64,000 nucleotides of DNA from Candidatus Flexifilum affinis (lineage in GTDB: Bacteria > Chloroflexota > Anaerolineae > Aggregatilineales > Phototrophicaceae). The translations under genes and the position numbers were made by a program. Position 1 is the stretch's first letter. Every line of letters begins with the position of its first letter. Under the pieces are notes generated by a model that was not told where the DNA came from, ran no database searches, and saw only the letters and a list, made by a program, of their open reading frames with translations. Where the stretch lies: NCBI GenBank assembly GCA_016713325.1, contig JADJPJ010000089.1:1-64000 (forward strand), read 5' to 3'. This document shows positions 54,514-62,977 of this stretch, piece after piece.

Positions 54514-55799
54514 ATGGATTTCAACCTGCTCCCACCCCGTGAACAACTCGCTCGCATCATGGGGCGCATTTACAACGCCGGGCTAACCACGCTTTCTGGC
54601 GGCAACCTGTCGATCAAGGACTCCGATGGCAGCATCTGGATCACGCCTTCGGGCATCGACAAGGGTTCGCTGACGGCCAGCGACATCATGCGACTGCTCC
54701 CCGATGGCACTATCGAGGGGCCGCACAAGCCTTCGCTCGAATACCCCTTCCACCGCGCCATTTACGAACGTCGCCCCGACCTGAGTGCTGTCGTCCATGC
54801 CCATCCACCGGCGCTGGTGACCTTCAGCATCGCCCGCATCATCCCGGACACCCGTATCATCCCCCAGGCGATGCGGGTCTGCGGCCGCGTTGGCTACGCA
54901 CCATATGCGACGCCGGGCAGCCTCGCGCTGGGAGCGGCCATCGCCGAGACCTTCGCCGATGGTTACGACAGCGTGCTCCTTGAAAACCATGGCGCTGTGG
55001 CCGGCGGCGGCACCCTGCTCGCCGCCTATCAGAGGATGGAGACGCTCGACTTCTGCGCTCGCACCCTCCTGCGCGCCCGCGCAATTGGCGTTGCCTGCGG
55101 CCTGACCGACGAGCAGCTCGAAGAATTCGACAACGCCCACCTCGTGCTGCCGGAGTTCGATCTGGAGGAGCACAGCAGCCGGGAACGAGAGCTGCGCGGC
55201 CAGATTGCCACCATCGTGGCTCGGGCCTGCGATCGCCAGTTGATGATCTCGACCGAAGGGGTGATTTCGGCGCGCGTGGATGATCGCAGCTTCCTGATCA
55301 CGCCGACCGGTCAGGATCGACGCAGCGTCACACCGGAAACGCTGGTGCTCATCCGCGACGGGGCGCGCGAGCGCGGCTCTTCACCCAGTCGCTCCTCGCG
55401 AATGCACCAGGCCATCTACAAGCGCCATCCTGGCGTCAACGCCATCATCACGGCGCAGCCGCCGAATGCCACCGCCTATGCCGTGACCGCCTGCCAGTTC
55501 GACTCGCGCACGATCCCGGAAAGCTACATTATGCTCCGCGATGTGCCGCTGATCTCCTACGGCACGCCGTACAGCTCGCCGGAGACAGTTGCCGAGATGA
55601 TCTCGGAGCGCCATCCCGTGCGCTCGTACAAAACGACTGCGTGCTGACTCTCGGCACGTCGGTGCTCCAGGCCTTCGACCGGTTGGAGGTGCTGGAGTTC
55701 AGCGCTCGCTCGCTGATCGACACACTGCCATTGGGTGAACTGGTGCCCATGGAAGATACCGCGCTCGACGATCTGCGCCGCGCCTTCTCGCTGGAGTAG
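54514..55799 (+). CDS. Double class II aldolase/adducin-domain protein, frameshifted
   Basis: About 428 residues when joined, with two class II aldolase (FucA/AraD-like) domains in tandem. Domain 1: LTTLSGGNLSIKDSDGSIWI, ITPSGIDKG, the zinc ligands in AVVHAHPPAL and the third His in VLLENHGAVAGGGTL. Domain 2: LMISTEGVISARVDDRSFLI, RMHQAIYKRHPGVNAIITAQ and VQNDCVLTLGTSVLQAF. In domain 2 the usual His pair reads AQPPN and the third His reads ND, so it may be catalytically dead. The frame breaks after MISERHP; adding one C to CCC at 55615-55617 gives RALVQNDCVLTLG and a stop at 55799. The ATG at 54514 is preferred to the GTG at 54505. It may cleave a sugar phosphate formed by the upstream kinase. 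Confidence 0.83.
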
Positions 55800-55884
55800 G
55801 CTGCTCGCATTCCCGATTGCCGGCTCTTGCGCCGGGGCAGGGCGCTTCACAACCGCTCCGCCCCGGAGCTCATTGAATACTATG

Positions 55885-55927
55885 TGGCAATATTACGCTT
55901 GCCAACCAACTTGAAATGCAACACAAT
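55885..55927 (+). promoter_or_regulatory. Promoter and inverted repeat before the MalEFG-type operon
   Basis: TGGCAA-N8-TTGCCA (55885-55904) overlaps a TTGCCA -35 candidate (55899-55904). CACAAT follows at 55922-55927 with 17-bp spacing, 45 bp before the binding-protein start. The repeat could be a LacI-type operator, but no regulator gene is adjacent. Confidence 0.45.
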
Positions 55928-55971
55928 CTTCGCTGGACGCAACTATTGCTGTTTAGCTGCCAGGAGAGATT

Positions 55972-57207
55972 ATGCACAGTCACCGTTTCCTCCGTCTGTT
56001 TAGCTCCGTCGTCGTTCTGGTGCTCCTCCTCGGCATGGTCCTGCCGGGAATGGCGCAGGAGAACAAGATTACCTTTCTGACGCCCGCCTGGGGTGTTCCG
56101 CCGAATGAAGAAGCGCTGCGTGCCTTCGAAGCCGAGACCGGCATCACCGTCGAGATCCAGTCTGTGCAGATGGCCGACCTGTTCAGCCGCGTCCAGATCG
56201 CCAGCGCTTCCGGCCAGGCTGCCGCCGACGTCGTCTTTCTGACGGAAGAAGCGCCCTCCAACATCGTCGCCACAGGCAATCTGCTGCCGCTCAACGACCT
56301 GATCGCCGGCGTCGACATGAGCGACTTCACCCAGCTCGACTTCTGGAACATCGACGGCATGACCTATGGCTTCCCGGTCTATTCGCAGCTCGTCATGATG
56401 GACTACAATGCCGCCCGCCTGGCCGAAGCCGGATTCGACGCGCCGCCCGCCACCTGGGCAGAGCTGAGCGACATGGCCCGCGCCCTCAAGGATCAGGGCC
56501 TCGACGAGTATCCGATCGCCCTGGGCGCAATCGACTGGTCCTGGTACCTGATGGCTCTGTCAATGGGTGACCCGATGTTCGACGGCGACCTGAACCCGGT
56601 CTTCGCCGACGAAGGCTCAAAGGCGCGCGAAGCGATGGCGCTGCTTCTCAGCTTCTTCGCCGACGGCCTGATCAGCCCCGAAATGCTGGCCGGCTCGATC
56701 AACCAGCACGCCCTGTTCTGGAGCGGCGTCGGTACGTTCCACCAGGGCTGGCAGGGTTCCGTGGCCGTGGCCAACAACCCCGATTCCTCGCAGCAGGCGC
56801 CGAATGTCGAATACCTGCCGCTGCCGGAAGTCGGCAATACGTGGAGCTTCCCGGCGGGCCTGGGCATCGACGCCAACTCCGCCAACGTGGATGCCGCCTG
56901 GCAGTTCATCCAGTGGTACACCCAACCGGAACAGCAGACGGCTATCTATGACGCGTTCGGTCTCTATCCGTCGCGGATGTCGGTCGCCACGGCGCTGAAC
57001 GACGAGGGCAAGATCCAGGGCTACGACGCCATTGTCGCCCAGGCTGGCAAGGTCAACGAGCTGCCGCGCTATGCGCTGTGGTGGGGGCCTTTCACCAACG
57101 TCGTCACCGAGTCGATCCTCGAAGCGGCCCAGACCGGAACCCCTGCGGACGACGTGATCGACGCACTGGCTGAGGCATGGAACGAGCTCAGGGCTGAATA
57201 CGAGTAG
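55972..57207 (+). CDS. Family 1 ABC transporter substrate-binding protein (MalE/CUT1 type)
   Basis: A 411-residue exported binding protein. The signal peptide is LFSSVVVLVLLLGMVLPGMA. The mature domain has FLTPAWGVPPNEEALRAF, AAADVVFLTEEAPSN, YGFPVYSQLVMMDYNAARLA, LGIDANSANVDAAWQFIQWY and WGPFTNVVTESILEA, typical of cluster-F sugar-binding proteins. It leads an operon with two permease genes (57416, 58332) and a GH3 enzyme. An ATPase gene is not present nearby; these systems usually share a MsiK-like ATPase. Substrate may be an aminosugar-containing oligosaccharide, judging from the GH3. Confidence 0.93.
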   Translation: MHSHRFLRLFSSVVVLVLLLGMVLPGMAQENKITFLTPAWGVPPNEEALRAFEAETGITVEIQSVQMADLFSRVQIASASGQAAADVVFLTEEAPSNIVATGNLLPLNDLIAGVDMSDFTQLDFWNIDGMTYGFPVYSQLVMMDYNAARLAEAGFDAPPATWAELSDMARALKDQGLDEYPIALGAIDWSWYLMALSMGDPMFDGDLNPVFADEGSKAREAMALLLSFFADGLISPEMLAGSINQHALFWSGVGTFHQGWQGSVAVANNPDSSQQAPNVEYLPLPEVGNTWSFPAGLGIDANSANVDAAWQFIQWYTQPEQQTAIYDAFGLYPSRMSVATALNDEGKIQGYDAIVAQAGKVNELPRYALWWGPFTNVVTESILEAAQTGTPADDVIDALAEAWNELRAEYE

Positions 57208-57245
57208 AGCTATAGCGCGAGCGCGAACAGGAGTTTGCTGCGAGC

Positions 57246-57273
57246 GGTGGGTCGGCGCGAATGCCGGCCCACC
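57246..57273 (+). repeat. Hairpin between binding-protein and permease genes
   Basis: GGTGGGTCGGC / GCCGGCCCACC with a 6-nt loop and one G-U pair, 38 bp after the binding-protein stop. It is probably an mRNA-stabilising or attenuating structure. The rest of the 208-bp gap shows nothing coding. Confidence 0.55.
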
Positions 57274-57415
57274 ATTCTGAGCCATCGCAGGGGTGGACGC
57301 GCAAACGAAGGTTGCCGGTGTCCGCCCAGCACTGCTGTTCGTTCCGCTCTCGCGCGCTGATCTCGTCATCTGAGCCTTTCCATGAGCCATTCCAAAGGAA
57401 CGAGGAGCTTGCAGC

Positions 57416-58335
57416 ATGTTCCAGGGACGCCGCGCGGCGACGCAGGACGCCATCTTTGTGTTGACGATCCTCGTGCCCATCATCCTCGTGGTCGCACTGC
57501 TGATCTACTACCCGGCCATAGACACTTTCAGCACCAGCCTGACCAACCGCAACCTGCGGCTGAACAATCGTCCGACGGAATTCGTCCAGTTCGAGAACTA
57601 CGCCTATCTGCTGGGAAATGACGAATTCTGGGAGGTGACCGGGCGCAGTCTTGTGCTGGTGGCCATCGTCCTGCCCATGGAGCTGACGATCGCGCTTGGC
57701 GCGGCGCTGCTGCTCAACGAGAAGTTCTACGGGCGCGCGGTGGTACGGACTCTGGCGATCCTGCCCTGGATGGTGCCGCCGGTGGTCAACGGCTTCCTCT
57801 GGGGGTGGCTGCTTAACGGCGAGTACGGCGCGCTGAACGGACTGCTGTACCAGTTCGGCATCATTCGAGACTATCAGTACTGGCTGCAGGAACCCTCGAC
57901 GCAGATCGTGTGGGTGGCGGTGGTGCAAAGCTGGACTCGTTTTGCCTTCCCGACGATTGTGCTGCTGGCGGGTTTGCAGGGCATCCCCGACGACCTTCAC
58001 GAAGCTGCGCGCGTGGACGGGGCCAACAGCCTCCAGCGCTTCCTGCGCATCACTTTTCCGCTGCTTTTGCCGTCGTTCGCCGTAACGCTGGTGGTGGAAT
58101 TCATCGCTGCCTTCCAGATCTTCGACGTGGTGTGGACGCTGACTGCGGGCGGCTCGGCAGGCGGGGCGATCAATCCGTTCACCAAAACGCTGATGCTTTA
58201 CAACTATGAGCTGGTCTTTCGCGATCTGCGCATCGGACGTGGCGCGGCGCTGAGCTACCTGATCCTGCTGATGTCGATCGGCGTCGGCTTCATCTTCATC
58301 CGCCGTCTCTACAACCAGGGGTGCGCGACTCATGA
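57416..58335 (+). CDS. Sugar ABC transporter permease (MalF type), frameshifted at its end
   Basis: A CUT1 permease of about 306 residues with six helices. The markers are FVLTILVPIILVVALLIYYP, LAILPWMVPPVVNGFLWGWL, and the EAA loop IPDDLHEAARVDGANSLQRF. As written, the frame passes the expected stop and reads out of phase across the next gene to 59101. Adding one G to GGGG at 58318-58321 gives NQGVRDS and a TGA at 58333-58335 overlapping the MalG-type start (ATGA), which is the usual arrangement. GAGGAG lies 8 nt upstream of the ATG. I therefore annotate the short form. Confidence 0.88.
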
Positions 58336-59219
58336 CCCTGCGCGAGATCTTCAACCCAAAGCGCCGCCGCCTGTACTTCCTGTACCTGTGCAGCGCCATC
58401 CTGCTGTTCTGGGCGCTGGCCCCGATCTACTGGGTGTTCGTCTCCAGCGTCTCGACCCGTCAGGAACTGTACGCGCGACCCTACAAGATCTGGTTTCCTG
58501 CTCAGCCGACCTTCAACCATTACGTCACGCTGTTCACGCAGGGTGCGGCCTATCGCGATGGCGGATTTTCGCCCACCGCCGGCCTGATGGGGGACGGGCT
58601 GCGCAACAGCATCGTGATCAGTATCGCCTCGGCGACCGTCGTCACCTTTCTGGCGACCGGCGCGGGCTATTCCTTCGCGCGTCTGCGCTTTCGCGGCAAA
58701 CAATTCGCCTTCTTTTTCCTGATGCTGATGATGCCGCTGCCTTTCTGGGTGGCGCTGATTGCCCTGTTCTTCCTGATCAGCCAGCTCAACATGCTGGATA
58801 CGGTGCATGGGCTGATCCTGCTGTTCATCGTTTTCGAACTGCCGCTGTCCGTCTGGCTGATGTCCACCTTCATCCGCGACATTCCCAGCGAAATCGAAGA
58901 TGCCGCCATGGTCGATGGCTGCAACCGCTGGCAGATCCTCTTTCGCATCATCATCCCGCTTGCGCGCCCCGGCATGATTGCCGTGTTCCTGGTCGCGCTG
59001 CTGACGACCTGGAACAATTTCCTGCTGCCGCTGGTTTTCTCGCGCACTTCGGCGTCACAGCCAATGACCGTCGTGCTGACGCTGTTCATCGGTCAGTATG
59101 AGGTCGCCTGGGAGGACATGTCGGCGGCGGCTGTGGTGACGATGCTGCCCCCGTTCGTGATGGCGCTGTTCTTCCAGCGGTATCTCGTCCGCGGGCTGAC
59201 GATGGGGGCGGTCAAGTAA
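58332..59219 (+). CDS. Sugar ABC transporter permease (MalG type)
   Basis: A 295-residue CUT1 permease. It has a leading helix FLYLCSAILLFWALAPIYWV, VVTFLATGAGYSFARLRFRG, MPLPFWVALIALFFLISQLN and the EAA loop IPSEIEDAAMVDGCNRWQIL. The second half of the transporter ends with YLVRGLTMGAVK, as usual for this family. The start overlaps the repaired stop of the MalF-type gene. A GH3 gene starts 44 bp downstream. Confidence 0.95.
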   Translation: MTLREIFNPKRRRLYFLYLCSAILLFWALAPIYWVFVSSVSTRQELYARPYKIWFPAQPTFNHYVTLFTQGAAYRDGGFSPTAGLMGDGLRNSIVISIASATVVTFLATGAGYSFARLRFRGKQFAFFFLMLMMPLPFWVALIALFFLISQLNMLDTVHGLILLFIVFELPLSVWLMSTFIRDIPSEIEDAAMVDGCNRWQILFRIIIPLARPGMIAVFLVALLTTWNNFLLPLVFSRTSASQPMTVVLTLFIGQYEVAWEDMSAAAVVTMLPPFVMALFFQRYLVRGLTMGAVK

Positions 59220-59263
59220 AGGTTTGCACGATTCTTTTTGGCAAGAGTTTCACTGGAGAATCT

Positions 59264-60928
59264 ATGAATATCGAGATGTTACTCGGTCAGATGACGCTTC
59301 AGGAGAAGGTCGGGCAGTTGTTCCTGCTAGCGTTCGAAAAAGACCGGCTCGATGAAGCGCGTGTGCTGTTCGAGCAGTATTTTGTCGGCGCGTCGTACCT
59401 CAGCAACGACAATCTCCCGGACCCTGTCGCCGCTGCCGAAATGACCGCCACGCTTCAGGGTTATGCCGCTAAAACGCGCCTGCAAATCCCGCTGCTGCTG
59501 GGGTGCGACCAGGAAGGGGCCTGGGGGGTGATCGCCCAGGGCAGCATCCCCGGACCCGGCAACATGGCCCTGGGCGCTACCGGCGACCCGGAGCAGGCTT
59601 ACCGGATGTACCGCGTGATCGGCGAGGAACTGCGTGCCGCCGGGCTGAACACGTTGCTGGCCCCCTGCGCCGACTGCAACTCCAACCCGCATAATGCCAT
59701 CATCGGCATGCGCTCCTTTGGCGAGAAGCCGGTACAGGTGGGCGCCATGACGGCGGCGGCAGTACGCGGCGCCCATGACGGCGGCATCTTCGCGACGGTC
59801 AAGCATTTCCCCGGTCACGGCGACACCACCGAGGACAGTCACCGTGGCATTCCGTCGGTGCGCCGCTCCCGCGAAGAGCTGTTTGCCATCGATCTCAAGC
59901 CGTTTGCCGAGGGCATCCGCGCCGGCGCGGACATCGTCATGACGGCGCACATTCTCTTTCCGGCCCTCGACGCCGACAACCCGGCGACGCTGTCGCGGGC
60001 CATCATGACCGATCTGCTGCGCGGCGAACTGGGCTTCGATGGCGTGATCCTGACCGACAGCATGAACATGAAGGCCATAACGCGTTTCTATGCGCCGGCC
60101 GATGCCGCCGTGCGCGCGCTCAATGCCGGGGTCGACATGATCATGCTGGCCGAAGAGCATTATGGCCACGATTCGGCGCAGTATCTGCACTCGCAGACGG
60201 CGCTGATCGAGGCGGTGGTCCGCGCTGTCGAGCGGGGTGACCTGCCAGAGGAGCGCCTGAACGATGCGGTCCGCCGCAACCTGGCGCTAAAAGCGAAACT
60301 CGGCAGCCTGGGTGCGGCGCCAGAAGTCAGCTCGATCGGCAGCGCGGAGCACCAGGCGGTCGCGCTGGAGGCGTCCGAACGCGCCGTCGCCGTCCTGCGA
60401 TCTGTGCCCGGCACTCTGCCCCTCGAAGCCGAAACGCCGGTGATCGTCGTCAACACGACCGTCCGCGCTGCCTACGAAATCCTAACCGCCACGCGCGGGA
60501 TCGGCCCCAGCCAGGCGGTGCCTGCCTTCGACTGGTTTGCACAGGCGATGCGCGCCTGCGCCGCCGACGTCACCTTCGTAACGGCACGCAGCGTCCTGTA
60601 TGGCGAGTTCGATGGCAGCGAGGCGCTGGAGTCGGGGGCGCGGGTGATTGCCGTGACTGAAAACTACCCGCTGCCAGGGATCGACTTCGACAAGTCGAGC
60701 CAGGGGTCGGTGATTGCCAAACTGCTGGAGGTCCTCGGCGATCGGCTGATCGTGGTGGCGCTGCGCGACCCGTACGAGCTGGCGCATCTGCCGGGCGTGG
60801 CCACTTATGTGTGCGCCTTCAGCTTCCGACCTCAGGCGGCGATGGCCGCAGCATCGGTTCTTTATGGCACGGTTGAGCCGCGCGGTGCCTCACCCGTCAG
60901 CGTTCCGGAGGCGGGGCTACACGCCTAG
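59264..60928 (+). CDS. GH3 beta-N-acetylhexosaminidase-like protein
   Basis: A 554-residue GH3 enzyme with no signal peptide, so probably cytoplasmic. The NagZ-type motif KHFPGHGDTTEDSH supplies the catalytic His/Asp pair, and the nucleophile Asp is in GVILTDSMNMKAITRF. The GCDQEGAWG stretch is the sugar-binding region. The C-terminal ~190 residues form the second alpha/beta domain and contain no obvious motif. It is the last gene of the MalEFG-type operon and probably removes N-acetylglucosamine from imported oligosaccharides or muropeptides. A beta-glucosidase function is less likely because of the NagZ motif. Confidence 0.9.
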   Translation: MNIEMLLGQMTLQEKVGQLFLLAFEKDRLDEARVLFEQYFVGASYLSNDNLPDPVAAAEMTATLQGYAAKTRLQIPLLLGCDQEGAWGVIAQGSIPGPGNMALGATGDPEQAYRMYRVIGEELRAAGLNTLLAPCADCNSNPHNAIIGMRSFGEKPVQVGAMTAAAVRGAHDGGIFATVKHFPGHGDTTEDSHRGIPSVRRSREELFAIDLKPFAEGIRAGADIVMTAHILFPALDADNPATLSRAIMTDLLRGELGFDGVILTDSMNMKAITRFYAPADAAVRALNAGVDMIMLAEEHYGHDSAQYLHSQTALIEAVVRAVERGDLPEERLNDAVRRNLALKAKLGSLGAAPEVSSIGSAEHQAVALEASERAVAVLRSVPGTLPLEAETPVIVVNTTVRAAYEILTATRGIGPSQAVPAFDWFAQAMRACAADVTFVTARSVLYGEFDGSEALESGARVIAVTENYPLPGIDFDKSSQGSVIAKLLEVLGDRLIVVALRDPYELAHLPGVATYVCAFSFRPQAAMAAASVLYGTVEPRGASPVSVPEAGLHA

Positions 60929-61077
60929 ACGCAATTCGCCCTGTCGCTCGGCCTCGTTGCTCGCTCACATACGGATGGGCCTTTGCCGTCATGCGCGTAG
61001 AGGAAGGTTGGGGCGTCCGTAAAGAGCATGGTTAGGCCGCATCCGCCCACGCCATCACGATATGCGACTCCTGGTCG

Positions 61078-61599
61078 TTAGCTCTTCTCCGACTCCAACC
61101 TGGCGTGGTAGGCGTCCGCCAGGTCTTTGTCGGAGACGAGGTCGCCGCCGCGCACCGTGGCACCGACGACGATCGCCCCCGTGACCAGCACGATGTTCTT
61201 GATGATGTACTGGCCTTCCAGCGTGGGGGACACGGGGAAGTTGATCCACGTTTCGGAGGGGAACAGGAACAGCGGCGTGATCGTCCCGAGCATCTGCACC
61301 ACCAGCAGCAGGATCGTCGCGCGGATGAATTTGCCGGTGATCAGGCCCAGGCCGATCAGGACTTCCCACGCCGCGAGGACAGGCAGCGCGACGTTGGGCG
61401 GTACGATGCCGAAAGTGAGTTGGTCGATGGTGCGCGCGGCCAGATCCTCCGCCGGGCTGGCGTTGGGGAAGAATTTCAGAATGCCGAACCAGAAGAAGAC
61501 GATTCCCAGACTGATGCGCAGCAGCGTAATGCCATTGCGCGCCATCCAGACCGTGATGTTATCATCGAGTTGATTGAATCTTGACCGTAGGCTGGACAT
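61078..61599 (-). CDS. DoxX-family membrane protein
   Basis: A 173-residue four-helix membrane protein. It has ITLLRISLGIVFFWFGILKF, ALPVLAAWEVLIGLGLITG, ILLLVVQMLGTITPLFLF and a last helix after IKNIVLVTGAIVVGATVRGG. The DoxX signature FGILKF and the small loops fit DoxX/DoxD. The start at 61599 follows AAAGGAG with 7-nt spacing; the upstream codons to 61818 are unlikely. Members are linked to thiol or redox stress or to quinone chemistry, so the role here is not known. It is a stand-alone gene. Confidence 0.9.
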   Translation of the reverse strand: MSSLRSRFNQLDDNITVWMARNGITLLRISLGIVFFWFGILKFFPNASPAEDLAARTIDQLTFGIVPPNVALPVLAAWEVLIGLGLITGKFIRATILLLVVQMLGTITPLFLFPSETWINFPVSPTLEGQYIIKNIVLVTGAIVVGATVRGGDLVSDKDLADAYHARLESEKS

Positions 61600-61695
61600 T
61601 ATCCGGCTCCTTTGTCGATAGCTCCTATTGTAACAATGCGGCTTAAGGCGGTCACTAAGCAGTCGATGAGAGCGGGGCATACTGGAGGGGATGTC

Positions 61696-61791
61696 ATGCG
61701 ACGTTACGTGGTGGTGGTCGTGCTGATCATGCTGCTGATCGCCGTGCTGGCGCTGTTTGCCATCGGCAGGGTAGCCGCACCTGGCATGTGA
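61696..61791 (+). CDS. 31-residue membrane peptide
   Basis: A single-helix hydrophobic peptide, RRYVVVVVLIMLLIAVLALF in the middle and a short polar end AIGRVAAPGM. GGAGGGG (61684-61690) lies 5 nt before the ATG at 61696, a strong ribosome-binding site. The N-terminal arginines followed by a 20-residue helix suggest an inner-membrane insertion. It sits alone between divergent DoxX and convergent cytochrome genes. Function unknown; the only evidence is the site, the start and the amino-acid pattern. Confidence 0.55.
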   Translation: MRRYVVVVVLIMLLIAVLALFAIGRVAAPGM

Positions 61792-61976
61792 TCGGGTGGG
61801 TCCACGATTTATACCCACCGCGTTTCATCGCGCCTAGTGTGCAGGTGCTTCGGAATGGTCCTGCTTTGACCATCCTCAACGCTTATCTCTCGGCAAGCGA
61901 TAGCTAGTCGCTGCAAAGGGGGCAAGGCTCCCGACCGCGTAACTCGCTCGGTTCTGGATGAACGGGTCGGTGCAGC

Positions 61977-62861
61977 CTACGGGTTGGATGACCGCCGACG
62001 CGAGAAGAACAGCACCGCCATCACGGCGCCAATCCCCAGCCCGAGCAGTACGCCCATCATGCGATCCGACACCGAGGCAAGTTCGGCCGACTGCGGTTCC
62101 TGCTCGACAACGGGCGCAGTTTCGCTCGTGCTCGCCAGGATGAACCGTTCCTGAAGGCTGTGGCAGTCATTGCAGGTGCGCACCGTGACCTGGCTCTCGT
62201 GCCCGGTCGCAGGGAGGACGCCGGTGCGGAGGTGTTCCGGCGCGGGATCCGCCTGGTGCCAGTGGCAGTCGGCGCACGGGGTTTCCGCGTGCGTGACGTG
62301 GGCGTAGCTCTGAGCGAGCGGCTTCTCATCGGTGTCATGACAGCTCACGCACAACGCGGTCGCGTCGCCCGTGGTCAGCGCCTGGGTATGCGGATCGTGG
62401 CAGGTTGCGCAGGCCAACTCATTGGCGCTGTGGCCGCTGGCGCGCCACTCGCGGAAAGTTGTGATGTGGCAGTCTGCGCAGATCGTCTCATCGGGGGTGA
62501 AAGCCAGAGGTTCCGGCGGGTGGGTGACCGGCGTCTCGCCGTGACAGGCGGCGCAGGCGACCCCACTGTGGGTGAACTGATCGTTGTACGGCGTGTAGTT
62601 GGTGGTGTGGCAGGTCAGGCAGTCGCCGGTGATCATTGCGGGCGACCAGGCTGCCTGAAACGCCTCGCTGAAGAAGGCCTGCGCGTGGGCGCTGTCATCC
62701 CAGGTGGCCAGGATATCGAGGTGGCACTCGGCGCAATCCTGCGGCACGGGTTCCGGGGTGACTTCCTGAGCGAGCGCTGCGGATGTCGTGAGCGCCGCCA
62801 TGAGCAACACCACCGACGCCAACGTCAACGCGATTTTTGCCGACCGGGCCAAGAGACACAC
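61977..62861 (-). CDS. Octaheme c-type cytochrome with C-terminal membrane anchor
   Basis: About 294 residues. A signal helix (KIALTLASVVLLMAALTTSA) is followed by eight CxxCH haem sites: CAECH, CLTCH, CAACH, CADCH, CATCH, CVSCH, CADCH and CNDCH. A C-terminal helix MMGVLLGLGIGAVMAVLFF ends in an RRR tail, which would anchor it in the membrane facing out. The GTG start at 62861 is chosen because GGAGG lies 9 nt upstream. The sequence is of the NapC/NirT or doubled-CxxCH electron-transfer type rather than a known reductase; I do not see the CxxCK of NrfA. It lies downstream of the triple-rhodanese gene on the same strand (116-bp gap). Confidence 0.92.
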   Translation of the reverse strand: MCLLARSAKIALTLASVVLLMAALTTSAALAQEVTPEPVPQDCAECHLDILATWDDSAHAQAFFSEAFQAAWSPAMITGDCLTCHTTNYTPYNDQFTHSGVACAACHGETPVTHPPEPLAFTPDETICADCHITTFREWRASGHSANELACATCHDPHTQALTTGDATALCVSCHDTDEKPLAQSYAHVTHAETPCADCHWHQADPAPEHLRTGVLPATGHESQVTVRTCNDCHSLQERFILASTSETAPVVEQEPQSAELASVSDRMMGVLLGLGIGAVMAVLFFSRRRSSNP

Positions 62862-62915
62862 GCTGTCGATCCTCCAACTGAGACCGCATTCACAAATGCG
62901 GCTGCGACGTGCAGG

Positions 62916-62956
62916 TGGGGCGGACGTGCAAACGGAGTTTGCCTGCGCCCGCCCCA
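62916..62956. repeat. GC-rich hairpin between the rhodanese and cytochrome genes
   Basis: Outer arms TGGGGCGG / CCGCCCCA and inner arms GCAAAC / GTTTGC around GGA. It resembles the GTAGGGG element at 26951-27013 in composition. It may terminate the rhodanese transcript or stabilise a shared one. Confidence 0.5.
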
Positions 62957-62977
62957 GAGAATTCCGATGTTCTCGAA

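Noticed and set aside
57416..59101. Single 561-residue permease fusion
   Set aside because: Residues after about 303 are out-of-phase translation of the MalG-type gene, with long Arg/Pro/His-rich stretches. A one-base repair gives the normal separate genes.
61977..62861. NrfA-type cytochrome c nitrite reductase
   Set aside because: The CxxCK or catalytic-haem pattern is absent, and there are eight ordinary CxxCH sites and a C-terminal anchor.
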